Assembly (NCBI GenBank): GCA_947494825.1
Contig: CANLWN010000002.1
Location: 620,001 to 684,000, forward strand
DNA from: an uncultured Flavobacteriaceae bacterium
GTDB lineage: Bacteria > Bacteroidota > Bacteroidia > Flavobacteriales > Flavobacteriaceae
Length of the DNA stretch: 64,000 nt
Direction: 5' to 3'
Below the pieces are notes generated by a model. It had not been told where the DNA came from and ran no database searches. It saw nothing but the letters and a program-made list of their open reading frames with translations. The number at the start of each line of letters is the position of its first letter. Position 1 is the stretch's first letter. Shown here one piece after another: positions 52,188 through 61,113 of this stretch. The position numbers and the translations under genes were made by a program.

Positions 52188-53396
52188 TCAGAAGAACTTG
52201 GAGATTGAAATCCTTAAAAAACTATCGTCCCGGAAGTTGGAAAGGATCAGTTCGGTGTCATCTATATTACTGAAAATACGCGCCTCCACTTCGGCTGTCC
52301 AGGTACTTCCAAACCTCCTGGAAGCCTCCAGGCTAAAAATGGTACTGCTTGATTTTAGATCAGTGATGCCTCCTATCAAGACGGAGGTGTCCTGGGTATC
52401 GTTGAAGGCGATCCTGCTTCCGAAGAACACATCGTTCTGCAGGGCGTTCAGCGCCAGCTCATCCCGTTCATCATAGAGATATTCCCCCAATATGCCGATA
52501 TCCAACCCATTGCCATCAATATTGCTAAAGGTGTATTCCACGCCTGCTGCCAAAGCAAAGAAATCCTGGGCATCGGCATGTCGATAGATCGATTCCAATT
52601 TCCATAAGAAAGCATCATGGGTAATCTGCAATTCCAGTCCCGTCTGGTTAATGACGGGATAAAAGGCATTAATATTCCCCAGGGGGTCAAAAACAAAGAG
52701 GGGCTCCCTGCCATTTCCGTAAAAATGGGAAAGGGCAATATCCACACTACCAAAATAGTGTTTCCATCTCACGGCAAGGTCCTGTCGCCATTCCTCTGCC
52801 CCGCTCTCATAACCCAGGTCGTCCCGGTCTATGACCGTTCCAAAACGCAGACGGCCCTCACTCCCTGCAAAAGTGCGTTTGCGATGAAAGGGGAGGTAAA
52901 AAAAATCAAAGGTCCCCAGCTTGTTCGTAATCAGACTGAATTGCACCATGGGCTGTCCTAATTTCTCCTCGCCATCAAACGTTTCCACGGCATCGGTCTG
53001 GTTAACGATGTCCACCAGGTGATTGCTTTCAATCACTCCCCAAAAGACTTTTTTTAAGCCAACACTGAGTTCCCAATTGTTTTTTGCCTTTTGGTAGTAC
53101 AGCTCCCGTATATCCCCATGGGTACGTTCATCGTCACGGTCCAACCTAATAAAACCGGTAAAGTTGATGCTTTCATATCCTTTGTTCCAATCCAACGAGT
53201 ATTCGGGCCTAAAGGCAATGGAAGGATAGTGGTCTTTTTGCCCGTTGAACTGGGCATCATCATAAAAAAATCGGTACTCGCCTTCTATCTCGAATTCAAG
53301 ATCGTGATCCACCTTCTTTGGGGCATCCTTCTCCTGCGCCCACCCCAGGTGGGTGGTGAAGAGTGCAACCAGGACCCCTATTTTTATTGTATTCAT
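52188..53396 (-). CDS. Outer-membrane beta-barrel protein of the RND exporter operon
   Basis: The ATG at 53396 gives a signal peptide (NTIKIGVLVALFTTHLGWAQ); a TTG at 53417 is an alternative. The 402-residue protein consists of amphipathic beta strands and ends in a typical aromatic C-terminus (RISISKFF), so it is an outer-membrane barrel. It follows the LolA-like and RND genes, in the order seen in lipid/hydrophobic-compound export operons (RND, LolA-like, outer-membrane protein). The family name is not certain. The gap before it holds a structured element (53411-53506). Confidence 0.82.
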   Translation of the reverse strand: MNTIKIGVLVALFTTHLGWAQEKDAPKKVDHDLEFEIEGEYRFFYDDAQFNGQKDHYPSIAFRPEYSLDWNKGYESINFTGFIRLDRDDERTHGDIRELYYQKAKNNWELSVGLKKVFWGVIESNHLVDIVNQTDAVETFDGEEKLGQPMVQFSLITNKLGTFDFFYLPFHRKRTFAGSEGRLRFGTVIDRDDLGYESGAEEWRQDLAVRWKHYFGSVDIALSHFYGNGREPLFVFDPLGNINAFYPVINQTGLELQITHDAFLWKLESIYRHADAQDFFALAAGVEYTFSNIDGNGLDIGILGEYLYDERDELALNALQNDVFFGSRIAFNDTQDTSVLIGGITDLKSSSTIFSLEASRRFGSTWTAEVEARIFSNIDDTELILSNFRDDSFLRISISKFF

Positions 53397-53410
53397 ACGA
53401 TTATATAAGT

Positions 53411-53506
53411 AAAGCAAGGCCAGTTGTCAGGGGCCGGGAACCAGAACCCGAACCCCGACCATAGAAAAAACACAACCAACCAATACATCTAAGCCGGCCT
53501 TGCCTT
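53411..53506 (-). other. Structured intercistronic element
   Basis: The outer arms GCAAGGCC (53414-53421) and GGCCTTGC (53496-53503) form a perfect 8-bp stem. Nested inside, GTC-a-GGGG-cc-GGG (53426-53438) pairs with CCC-gaa-CCCC-GAC (53447-53459). It lies between the LolA-like gene and the barrel gene with no T-tract, so it is more likely a processing or stability element than a terminator. Confidence 0.5.
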
Positions 53507-53531
53507 TAAATAGTAAATAAACCGGAGTAAT

Positions 53532-54305
53532 TTAGTTCCCCGCTCTTTGTAGGGCCACCTGCGAAAAATCGTCCTCTGAAAGGTCGGCCTCAAAATTATA
53601 ATCACTGAATTTGAGCAGCGTTTCCTTATTGCTCTGATGATTTACCATGGTAAAGGTGCCTGCTCGCCAAAACTTGTTCTTATACAGCTTATAATCCGTA
53701 TAGGTCAGGGTTTTCAACAGGGCATTCTTTCGATCGTAGAATTCGACCTTTTCAATTCTATACCCCTTGTCCTTGTTGTAACTAACAATGCGGCGGGTGT
53801 AGCCCGACTTTGGATCTACGGGGTCCTGTTCCACCAACAAAAGGCTTCCCTTTGTCTCCAGGAATTTATAGGTATACTTTTCCACTTCCTGGGAAGAAAG
53901 GTCCTCATAGGCAAATTCACTTCCCACAAAGGGCCCGGACTTGTTGTTGGAGGAAATTCGCTTCACCCTTTTTATCGAGGGCAAATACAACCACTGATCA
54001 TCCGAGCCCACTTTATGGGTAAAGGTCAAGGTGGCCGTTCCCTTAACGTCCTTTGGACTGCCAAAGACAATCAAGGATTTATCGCCATCCTCGGTAAGTT
54101 CCAAGGTCCTGGTAACCAAAAAGCGTTCACTGGTCTGACCGTTCTTGTTCTTTAGCGTCATCTTTAATTCCACGATGCTGCTGCCGAAGCCGAGATCTGC
54201 TTCCTCGGCCGCTTTTGCTATTTGTAAACCCCTTTCCTCTGGGGTTTGGGCCTTTCCCATAATGGTACCTAATAGCGCTATTGATATAAAAATTGATTTT
54301 CTCAT
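53532..54305 (-). CDS. LolA-like outer-membrane lipoprotein-sorting protein
   Basis: The 257-residue protein has a signal peptide (MRKSIFISIALLGTIMGKAQ) and the half-barrel LolA/LppX-like fold characteristic of 'outer membrane lipoprotein-sorting protein' members coupled to RND exporters. Visible features are YLPSIKRVKRISSNNKSG and SEFAYEDLSSQEVEKYTYK. It probably carries a hydrophobic substrate through the periplasm. It follows the RND gene with a 19-bp gap. Confidence 0.9.
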   Translation of the reverse strand: MRKSIFISIALLGTIMGKAQTPEERGLQIAKAAEEADLGFGSSIVELKMTLKNKNGQTSERFLVTRTLELTEDGDKSLIVFGSPKDVKGTATLTFTHKVGSDDQWLYLPSIKRVKRISSNNKSGPFVGSEFAYEDLSSQEVEKYTYKFLETKGSLLLVEQDPVDPKSGYTRRIVSYNKDKGYRIEKVEFYDRKNALLKTLTYTDYKLYKNKFWRAGTFTMVNHQSNKETLLKFSDYNFEADLSEDDFSQVALQRAGN

Positions 54306-54324
54306 GTGTTTAGATTTAAAAGAT

Positions 54325-56706
54325 TTATTTATCGAGTTGAACTTGTGCTTGCAATTCCTGTACTTCTTCCGTGGCCTCGCTTTTCCTACTGATCAGAATA
54401 AGGAGGGAGGGCAATAAAATGAAATCAATGATCAGGGCGGACAAGATGATGATTACCGTGATTCTGGCCATATAACTATTTAGGGCAAAGGAGGAGGTAG
54501 AAAGTACTGCAAAGCCTGCCAAAAGAACGATAGTGGTAGTAACCAAAGCCCGTCCTACGGTTTCGAAGGCATAGATAACGGCCTGTTTGGCATCATAGCC
54601 CAGTTCGCGCCTCGCCCTAAGGAATTTGCTCATAAAATGTACCGTATCGTCCACGATAATACCCAGGGTCATCCCAAAAACGATGACCATTCCAGTATTG
54701 ATCTGCCCTTTGTACAGCGCCCATATCCCAAAACCTACCAGTACCGGGGCTACATTGGGAATTATACTCAGCAATCCCAATTTAAAATTCCGAAGCGCCA
54801 GCATCAATACCAGGGAAATTAGGATCAAGGCTATGATATTGCCCTTGAACATACTATCTGCCTGCCTAAATCCAAGTTTGGAGAACATCATGGTAGGGCT
54901 TACCCCAATGGAGTGCATAGGTTGATCCGTATGGTCGCGTAACCATTGTTCTGCCCTAGAAGAGAACGCGATCATTTCTGCGCTGGAGATGTTTTTCAGG
55001 GTTGCGGTTACACGTGTTTCCGATTTATCCACATTGATCTGATTGTTCAGGTCCAGTCCAAAAGGAAGGGAAAGCTCATAGAGCAACAGATATTGTGCAG
55101 CTTCCTCCCGATTGTTGGGCACTTGGTAATACGATGGATCATCTCCGTGCATGGAACGATTTACCCGTCGTGCCACCTCGCTGAAGGCATTCACATGCAC
55201 TACCTCGGACTGATTGTTGAGCCAATCCTCAAAGGCATTAAGGTTTTCCAAATATTCGGGATTGTTGATGCCCCCGCTTTCTCCACTGCCCACGGAAAAT
55301 TCCACATTGTAGAAGCCGGTAAGGTTATCGTTAATGAAGTCGCTGTCCCTTCTAAACTGAACGGAATCATCAAAATACTCCACGAACTCGTCGTTAAAAA
55401 CGTTGAGTGTAGCCAGATAGGCCAGACCCCCAATGATTGCCAAGGAAATAAAGGTAAGACGCACAGGTTGCCGGGTAACAAAAAGTCCCATTTTATGGTA
55501 CAATCCAATTTTTGGAAGTTTTCCTGCCACGGTTTTCCTTTTCCATATCGGAAATATGGCCATGAGTGCCGGTAAAGTAGTTGTGGAATACAAGAAGGCC
55601 ATGGTCATCCCAAAGGCCGTAATGTTCCCCAAATGCCAGAACGGGGGCACATCGCCAAAATTCATGGTAAGGAATCCGATTACCGTAGTTAAACTGGTAA
55701 TAAAAACAGGCATAAAATTAAGGCGCATACTCTCTACCAGCGCTTCCCTTTTTCCAAGACCGTCCTTACGTACCTTTTGTAGCATCGTTATAAGGATGTG
55801 TATACTATCTGCCACCGCCAGGGTCATAATCATGGTCGGGAAGACTGCGGAAGGAGGGGTCAATTTAATTCCCATGATGCCCACAAACCCCACAGCACTT
55901 ATAATAGAAAATAAGACCACCACCAGGGTGGAAAAGGTGGCAAAGAAGTTTCGCGTAAGCACCAAAGTGACCAGGATTACGATGATCAGCATGATGCCTA
56001 TAAGGCCCAGGTCGCTCTGTGAAGCTTCAAAAAATGCGGTGTTCAAAGGCACCAAACCTGTGGTATACACATCAAATTGTGGGTGCTTTTCCTGAAATTC
56101 GCTTACCATATTCCGGGTGGCTATGGTCACTTCCGGAATTTCCGTTGCACTGTCTACTCCGGGCAAACGAACCGTTACATTGATAGCCGTAACGCTTCCT
56201 TCCTCATTGATGATCCGATGCACGAGCAAGGGTTCCTTTAACGCTTTTTCCCTGATTTCCAGGATTTCTGCATCGGTCTTGTTGATCGATTCATAGGAAA
56301 GGTCGTCCACGTACAAATCGTCCCCGTCGGCACTGGTATGCTGAAAATTGGTGACCGCGTCTACCCTCGAGGAGTAGGGGGTATTCCAAGCCTGTTCCGT
56401 AAGCTCCTCTATGGCCACCAGGTTCTCACGCGTAAATACGTTGCCATTTTTGGGAGCCAGAACAATAACAATATTATCATCCTTGGTATATTTCTCCTGG
56501 AGGGCATCAAAGGCCTCCAATTCGGGATTCGACTTGCTAAAGAATACATGATAGTCCCCATCGAACTCCATCTTTCCCTGAGACCCTAGACCTAGGGCCA
56601 ACAATAGTGTCCCGATCAGCACCGGCCATTTGTATTTGATGACAAATTTGGCCCAGTTCTTGGCAAAATTGTTGGTAAAATCGCCAGCTTTCTTAATTGC
56701 GTTCAT
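54325..56706 (-). CDS. RND/MMPL-family exporter
   Basis: The 793-residue inner-membrane protein has the RND superfamily pattern with twelve helices in two halves, each with a periplasmic loop (about 70-220 and 440-600). Signatures include TRNFFATFSTLVVVLFSIIS, LAVADSIHILITML in the first half and GIIVDDTVHFMSKFLRARRE in the second. It belongs to the HpnN/MMPL-type that exports lipids or hydrophobic molecules. Three TetR-type sites with the same palindrome, two in its upstream region, mark it as the likely target of the divergent TetR gene. Confidence 0.93.
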   Translation of the reverse strand: MNAIKKAGDFTNNFAKNWAKFVIKYKWPVLIGTLLLALGLGSQGKMEFDGDYHVFFSKSNPELEAFDALQEKYTKDDNIVIVLAPKNGNVFTRENLVAIEELTEQAWNTPYSSRVDAVTNFQHTSADGDDLYVDDLSYESINKTDAEILEIREKALKEPLLVHRIINEEGSVTAINVTVRLPGVDSATEIPEVTIATRNMVSEFQEKHPQFDVYTTGLVPLNTAFFEASQSDLGLIGIMLIIVILVTLVLTRNFFATFSTLVVVLFSIISAVGFVGIMGIKLTPPSAVFPTMIMTLAVADSIHILITMLQKVRKDGLGKREALVESMRLNFMPVFITSLTTVIGFLTMNFGDVPPFWHLGNITAFGMTMAFLYSTTTLPALMAIFPIWKRKTVAGKLPKIGLYHKMGLFVTRQPVRLTFISLAIIGGLAYLATLNVFNDEFVEYFDDSVQFRRDSDFINDNLTGFYNVEFSVGSGESGGINNPEYLENLNAFEDWLNNQSEVVHVNAFSEVARRVNRSMHGDDPSYYQVPNNREEAAQYLLLYELSLPFGLDLNNQINVDKSETRVTATLKNISSAEMIAFSSRAEQWLRDHTDQPMHSIGVSPTMMFSKLGFRQADSMFKGNIIALILISLVLMLALRNFKLGLLSIIPNVAPVLVGFGIWALYKGQINTGMVIVFGMTLGIIVDDTVHFMSKFLRARRELGYDAKQAVIYAFETVGRALVTTTIVLLAGFAVLSTSSFALNSYMARITVIIILSALIIDFILLPSLLILISRKSEATEEVQELQAQVQLDK

Positions 56707-56721
56707 AGTTGTTTAATTTAA

Positions 56722-56739
56722 TAGTTGACCAGTCGATTA
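56722..56739. promoter_or_regulatory. TetR-type operator 1 (RND-proximal)
   Basis: TAGTTGACCAGTCGATTA matches the 56846 site with the core GACCAGTC in place of GACCGGTC. It lies 16 bp upstream of the RND start codon. Confidence 0.55.
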
Positions 56740-56845
56740 CTAAACTGGATGATTGTTCTCTTTTTTTAGGTTTCGCTATTCCTAAGACGGTCTCAGCGAC
56801 GTATTTTGGACAAAATTTGAAATAAATTTATTTTTTTAACATTAC

Positions 56846-56863
56846 TAGTTGACCGGTCGTCTA
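56846..56863. promoter_or_regulatory. TetR-type operator 2
   Basis: TAGTTGACCGGTCGTCTA is an almost perfect palindrome (TAG-nn-GACCGGTC-nn-CTA). Two imperfect copies flank it in the same intergenic region and near the TetR start. Confidence 0.65.
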
Positions 56864-56961
56864 CTTCTTCACACACCACAAGATACCATTCCATCATATT
56901 CTTATCTAGAATCCAATCGTCCTGGCAGGCCTTGACCGATCAGTACCGCCACGGATTTACC

Positions 56962-57558
56962 TTATTTCAGCAATAAGGTCTTCAACATGTTCATTAGATT
57001 ATCTATGGGGTAGCTGCTTTTCATTTCCTTCATACTGGTCATCGCTCCTTTGCCCGCATCTTCAAAAAACGCCACCACGTCTGCCGCGTTCAGGGAGGCA
57101 TCTATTTCCCCGCAGGCCTGTGCCTCCTCCATCGTTTCAGTAATAACAGCCTGCACCATACGTTCCTGTTCCACGATCACCGTCCTGATATTCTCATTGT
57201 GCTCGGCCATTTCATTGCCCAGATTACACGCCAAACATCCCATTTTACAGTCCATTTCATTCTTGAGGATATGGGTTCTGTATTCAAAAAACTCGATAAT
57301 TCTTTGTTTGGGCGAGATCGATCGGTTCTGTAATATTTCCAGGGCCGATACCACTTGCGTCTCAAAGTACATCTTTATAGCCTTGATGGCAAAATCCTCC
57401 TTACTTTCAAAATAAAAATAAAAAGACCCCTTGGGAACACCGGCGGCCATTACGATATCATTGACACTGGTGGCATTATAGCCCTTGGACCATAAAATCT
57501 CCATACCCTTTTCCAAAAGGTAATCTGCCTTGATTTCGTGTTTTAGTGTCTTTTCCAT
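56962..57558 (-). CDS. TetR/AcrR-family regulator of the RND operon
   Basis: The ATG at 57558 (MEKTLKHEIK) is chosen; a TTG three codons earlier is possible. The 198-residue protein has the TetR HTH (GYNATSVNDIVMAAGVPKGS FYFYFESKEDFA region, about 27-62). The ligand domain carries a cluster of three cysteines (DCKMGCLACNLG) and another in QACGEIDA. It lies upstream of and on the same strand as the RND operon, and a third copy of the operator lies 21 bp before its own start. Confidence 0.92.
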   Translation of the reverse strand: MEKTLKHEIKADYLLEKGMEILWSKGYNATSVNDIVMAAGVPKGSFYFYFESKEDFAIKAIKMYFETQVVSALEILQNRSISPKQRIIEFFEYRTHILKNEMDCKMGCLACNLGNEMAEHNENIRTVIVEQERMVQAVITETMEEAQACGEIDASLNAADVVAFFEDAGKGAMTSMKEMKSSYPIDNLMNMLKTLLLK

Positions 57559-57578
57559 CTTGCACAAACTGCAGCAAA

Positions 57579-57596
57579 AATATGACCACTCGTCTA
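57579..57596. promoter_or_regulatory. TetR-type operator 3 (autoregulatory)
   Basis: The right half matches operator 2 (GACC..TCGTCTA); the left half is degenerate. It lies 21 bp upstream of the TetR start codon. Confidence 0.45.
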
Positions 57597-57921
57597 GTAA
57601 ACCAAATTTTTGAAAGTTAAAATTTTCCTTAAATCTAAAGTTTTCAATTTAACTACCTGATTATAAGTATTTTAATATCATTTCTGCAACATGTACCAAT
57701 GATGTTCTACGATGTTGACCCTGTTGTTTGCCCATTTGGAAAAATGCGTTGAAGAGTTCGCCCAGCAATCAATTTTGGCCATTTCTCTTAGTAAGGACAT
57801 ACTTTTTGGTACGGATGTGGGTAAAGCGTCCTAATTTGCTGTTAAAGGTATGAGGCCCCAAGTGGTATTTTTATAAATTCCCTGAGCGGATATCCGCCAA
57901 CAACCTTTTACCCATCCCTTG
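57597..57921. other. Intergenic stretch without a clear gene
   Basis: About 320 bp between the TetR gene and the esterase gene. The only open frame of note is a 40-codon one at 57712-57834. No terminator, RNA gene or palindrome was recognised. Confidence 0.5.
57712..57834 (+). CDS. Possible 40-aa ORF of unknown status
   Basis: An ATG-started frame encodes a 40-residue peptide (MLTLLFAHLEKCVEEFAQQS followed by about 20 residues) with no signal peptide or recognised family. It could be a small gene, a remnant, or chance. No ribosome-binding or promoter signal supports it. Confidence 0.2.
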   Translation: MLTLLFAHLEKCVEEFAQQSILAISLSKDILFGTDVGKAS

Positions 57922-58656
57922 ATGAGACCAAAGATGCTTCTCCTTTTGCTCTTCGTCACACAGCTGCTGGCCGCGCAAAGCAACACCCACAAAATCCAAA
58001 GCGAGGCCTTGGGGTATACCATAGGCTATACCGTGGTGCTTCCTGACGGATATGATGCTTCAAAGACCTATCCAGCAATTTATCTGACCGATGGGCCAAT
58101 GGTAGAAAAAAGATCTACATTTTTAACCCGTGCCAAGGCTTATCAAAGAGACAACAAACGTCCGTTTGTGAGTGTCTTTGTAAGTCATGAGCAACCCGGT
58201 ACCGGAAAAACCCGTAGGAATTATGAGCTCCTGGCAAACCCCAAATACCTGAAGTTTTTGACTCAAGAACTTGTGAAGACCGTTGAGCGTACCTATGCGG
58301 TATCGGCAAGTCCGAATGACCGATTTTTAAACGGCCTCTCCTTTGGTGGCCTCAATGCGCTATATATTGGACTGGAGGACAAGGGGCAGACTTTTGGCAA
58401 TATCGCCGCGCTGTCTCCCGCCATTCATCCCAAAAAATATCTCAAAGATGCCTATAAAAATGGCGAAAAGCTTCCCATCCGTTTCTTTGTAAGCAGTGGG
58501 GACCATGACGATAATGAGGTCATGACGCGTAAAATCAGGGATGTGTTAAAAAGTAGGGGTTATGAGATGGGCTATAATGAGGTCCCATATGCCCATACCT
58601 TAAAAAATTGGAATGCCAATTGGTTGCCCATGTTGGAGTTTTTCTTCGGAAAGTAG
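57922..58656 (+). CDS. Secreted esterase-like alpha/beta hydrolase
   Basis: The ATG at 57922 gives a signal peptide (RPKMLLLLLFVTQLLAAQ); an in-frame TTG one codon earlier and ATG at 57934 are alternatives. The 244-residue protein resembles putative esterases (esterase D/IroE type), with YLTDGPMVEK, FVSHEQPGTG, nucleophile elbow LNGLSFGGLNA and final histidine in YAHTLKNWNAN. The substrate is unknown. It converges with the DDAH-like gene with a 1-bp gap. Confidence 0.88.
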   Translation: MRPKMLLLLLFVTQLLAAQSNTHKIQSEALGYTIGYTVVLPDGYDASKTYPAIYLTDGPMVEKRSTFLTRAKAYQRDNKRPFVSVFVSHEQPGTGKTRRNYELLANPKYLKFLTQELVKTVERTYAVSASPNDRFLNGLSFGGLNALYIGLEDKGQTFGNIAALSPAIHPKKYLKDAYKNGEKLPIRFFVSSGDHDDNEVMTRKIRDVLKSRGYEMGYNEVPYAHTLKNWNANWLPMLEFFFGK

Positions 58657-58657
58657 G

Positions 58658-59572
58658 CTATTCGCGTACCAAGGGTAGTGTGCTACAGCGCAATAGACCC
58701 TCTTGTTTTGCAATCTCCGAATAGGGAATCTCCTCAACGGTAAAACCTTGTTCTCGAAGCCAATGGTTAAGGCGCGTAAAGTTACGCTCCGAGACGATTA
58801 CCTCTGGAGAAATGGAGAAGACATTGCTGAACATTTGGTACATTTCCTCCTTGTTAATCTCAAAGATGTTGTCTGGACCAAAATAGTCTACCAACCATTG
58901 GTACTCCTCCTCGATCAAAAAGCCGTTTTTGTGCAAGATGGCCTTACCCTTACCAAGGGGCTGAAAGCAGCAATCGAGGTGCAGCGCATTTTCCTTGGCA
59001 TTGGTATTGGATTTGCGCAATTCAAAAGCTTTAATGGTCTTATGGGGAAACTTTTCCCTGAGATATTCCACCGCTGCTTTATTGGTCCGTGCCGTGATAT
59101 AGTCGGGATAATCCGGGGCGGTATAAGTTCCCACAAAAATATAATCGTTCCAGGGCATTACATCGCCACCCTCAATATGCACATTTTCCGGGGGGCAAAG
59201 AATGTTTTCCGGTGCAATCCTGTCCAACACATGTAGAATGGCCTCAAATTCCTTCTCCCGGTCAGGAAGAATATTGGCCTTGATCAATTTATTCTCGATG
59301 ACGAAGGCAATATCCCTGGAGAAGATCTGGTTGCAATCGGGCAAAACTTCAGGTCTAAACACTTCCACGCCATACTTCTCAAAAACTTGTGCAAATGCAT
59401 CCATTTCTGGCACCATTTCAATCTCCTTCGGATAGGTGCCCGCCAAGATATGCTCTAAGGATTTGGGGTCATAGGCCTCTTCCGGTTTGGGGGTGGGCCC
59501 GCAGCTTTCGGCCGTCCCCAGTAAAACGGATTTTAAAGGGGAAATTTCATCAAGGATGTTTAAATGGAGCAT
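58658..59572 (-). CDS. Dimethylarginine dimethylaminohydrolase-like (arginine deiminase family)
   Basis: The 304-residue protein is a GME-superfamily hydrolase. It has IFSRDIAFV, NVHIEGGDVM with the acidic/His pair, LDCCFQPLG and a C-terminal catalytic cysteine C296 in EGLLRCSTLPL. Family members hydrolyse methylated arginine or arginine to citrulline. The gene ends next to the esterase and follows gltA, a common neighbourhood for this gene in Flavobacteriaceae. Confidence 0.9.
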   Translation of the reverse strand: MLHLNILDEISPLKSVLLGTAESCGPTPKPEEAYDPKSLEHILAGTYPKEIEMVPEMDAFAQVFEKYGVEVFRPEVLPDCNQIFSRDIAFVIENKLIKANILPDREKEFEAILHVLDRIAPENILCPPENVHIEGGDVMPWNDYIFVGTYTAPDYPDYITARTNKAAVEYLREKFPHKTIKAFELRKSNTNAKENALHLDCCFQPLGKGKAILHKNGFLIEEEYQWLVDYFGPDNIFEINKEEMYQMFSNVFSISPEVIVSERNFTRLNHWLREQGFTVEEIPYSEIAKQEGLLRCSTLPLVRE

Positions 59573-59619
59573 AAAATTATTTTGCGCAAATATAGGGATT
59601 CTTGGGTGCGGGGAGCTAC

Positions 59620-59656
59620 AAAAAAACGCCCATTTATGATACCATTAAACGGGCGT
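59620..59656 (-). terminator. Rho-independent terminator of gltA
   Basis: Stem ACGCCC (59626-59631) with GGGCGT (59651-59656) and a T7 tract on the minus strand, about 20 bp past the gltA stop codon. The loop is 19 nt with additional internal pairing. Confidence 0.65.
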
Positions 59657-59677
59657 ATTATTCGTATTTATTTGCCA

Positions 59678-60961
59678 TTATCTTTTGGCCACAGTGACGA
59701 AGGGCCTGCTGTTTTCGCCTATATACAATTGTCTTGGCCTACCTATGGGCTCATTGCGAAGTCGCATCTCCCGCCACTGGGCGATCCAGCCAGGTAAGCG
59801 CCCTAAGGCGAACATTACCGTGAACATTTCGGTGGGTATTCCCAAGGCGCGATATATGATGCCGGAATAAAAATCAACATTGGGATACAATTTTCTGTCC
59901 ACAAAATATTGATCTTCCAAGGCCTCTTTTTCCAACCCTTTCGCGATTTCCAAAATAGGGTCTTCTATACCCAAATCGCCGAGCACTTCATCCGCGGCTT
60001 TTTTAATGATTTTGGCTCTTGGATCAAAGTTTTTGTACACCCGGTGCCCAAAACCCATAAGCCTAAAAGGATCGTTCTTATCCTTGGCCTTGGCCATATA
60101 TTTTTTTGTATCCCCACCATCTTCTTCTATGGCCTGCAACATTTCGAGTACCGCTTGGTTGGCTCCTCCATGCAAAGGTCCCCAAAGCGCTGATATCCCT
60201 GCCGAAAGCGAAGCAAACAAGCCTGCATGGGAAGAACCCACGATCCGCACGGTGGAAGTGGAACAATTTTGCTCATGGTCCGCGTGCAGAATCAATAGCT
60301 TATCCAGTGCGTCGATTACAATTTGATTTTTTTTATATTCCTTGTTAGGGCGCTTAAACATCATTTTGTGGATGTTCTCCACATAGCCCAAAGAATCGTC
60401 CCCGTAATCCAGGGGCAAGCCTTTTTTCTTGCGCATCGTCCAGGCCACCAAGATGGGGAATTTGGCCAAAATACGCACGATGGCGTAATACATGGCTTTT
60501 TCTGAACTAACGTCCACTGTGGTGGGATTAAAGGCAATCAGCGCACTGGTCAGCGAGGACAGTACGCCCATAGGGTGTGCAGACTTGGGAAAGGCGTCCA
60601 AAATCTTTTTCATTTCCTCATCTACCGTAGATTCCTCGATGATATCATGGTGAAATGCATCTAACTGTTCCTTGTTGGGCAATTCCCCAAAAATCAACAG
60701 ATAAGCCACCTCAAGAAAATCGGCCTTTTCGGCCAGTTCCTCAATCGAATACCCGCGGTATCTCAATATTCCCTTTTCCCCATCCAAAAAGGTAATGGCA
60801 CTCTCGCACGAACCCGTGTTCTTATAACCAGGGTCCAGTGTAGTCATTGTTGTAAGTGATCGCAAGGTTTTGATATCAATAGCGAGTTCATCCTCGGTAC
60901 CCTTGATTACGGGAAAGTCATATTTTTCACCTTTGTATTCTAACGTAGCATTATCCGACAT
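59678..60961 (-). CDS. gltA: Citrate synthase
   Basis: The 427-residue enzyme condenses acetyl-CoA with oxaloacetate. It has ILRYRGYSIEELA, ILHADHEQNCSTSTVR, the active-site His in GSSHAGLFASLSAGISALWG, GFGHRVYKNFDPRA and VDFYSGIIYRALG with the catalytic Asp. It is type II-like in length. The DDAH-like gene follows downstream, and a terminator separates the two. Confidence 0.97.
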   Translation of the reverse strand: MSDNATLEYKGEKYDFPVIKGTEDELAIDIKTLRSLTTMTTLDPGYKNTGSCESAITFLDGEKGILRYRGYSIEELAEKADFLEVAYLLIFGELPNKEQLDAFHHDIIEESTVDEEMKKILDAFPKSAHPMGVLSSLTSALIAFNPTTVDVSSEKAMYYAIVRILAKFPILVAWTMRKKKGLPLDYGDDSLGYVENIHKMMFKRPNKEYKKNQIVIDALDKLLILHADHEQNCSTSTVRIVGSSHAGLFASLSAGISALWGPLHGGANQAVLEMLQAIEEDGGDTKKYMAKAKDKNDPFRLMGFGHRVYKNFDPRAKIIKKAADEVLGDLGIEDPILEIAKGLEKEALEDQYFVDRKLYPNVDFYSGIIYRALGIPTEMFTVMFALGRLPGWIAQWREMRLRNEPIGRPRQLYIGENSRPFVTVAKR

Positions 60962-61113
60962 TTGTTGTATTTATTGATTATTGTAAAGAAGCATAAATTT
61001 AAGAAAAACGGGGCACGTTAACAATTCCGCGGCCCTATTTGCATTATTCTTAACAAAACAGCCCGTGTTAGCAGTTGGTCGAGATATTGGAAAGAAATAA
61101 CAGAAAAAAAACC

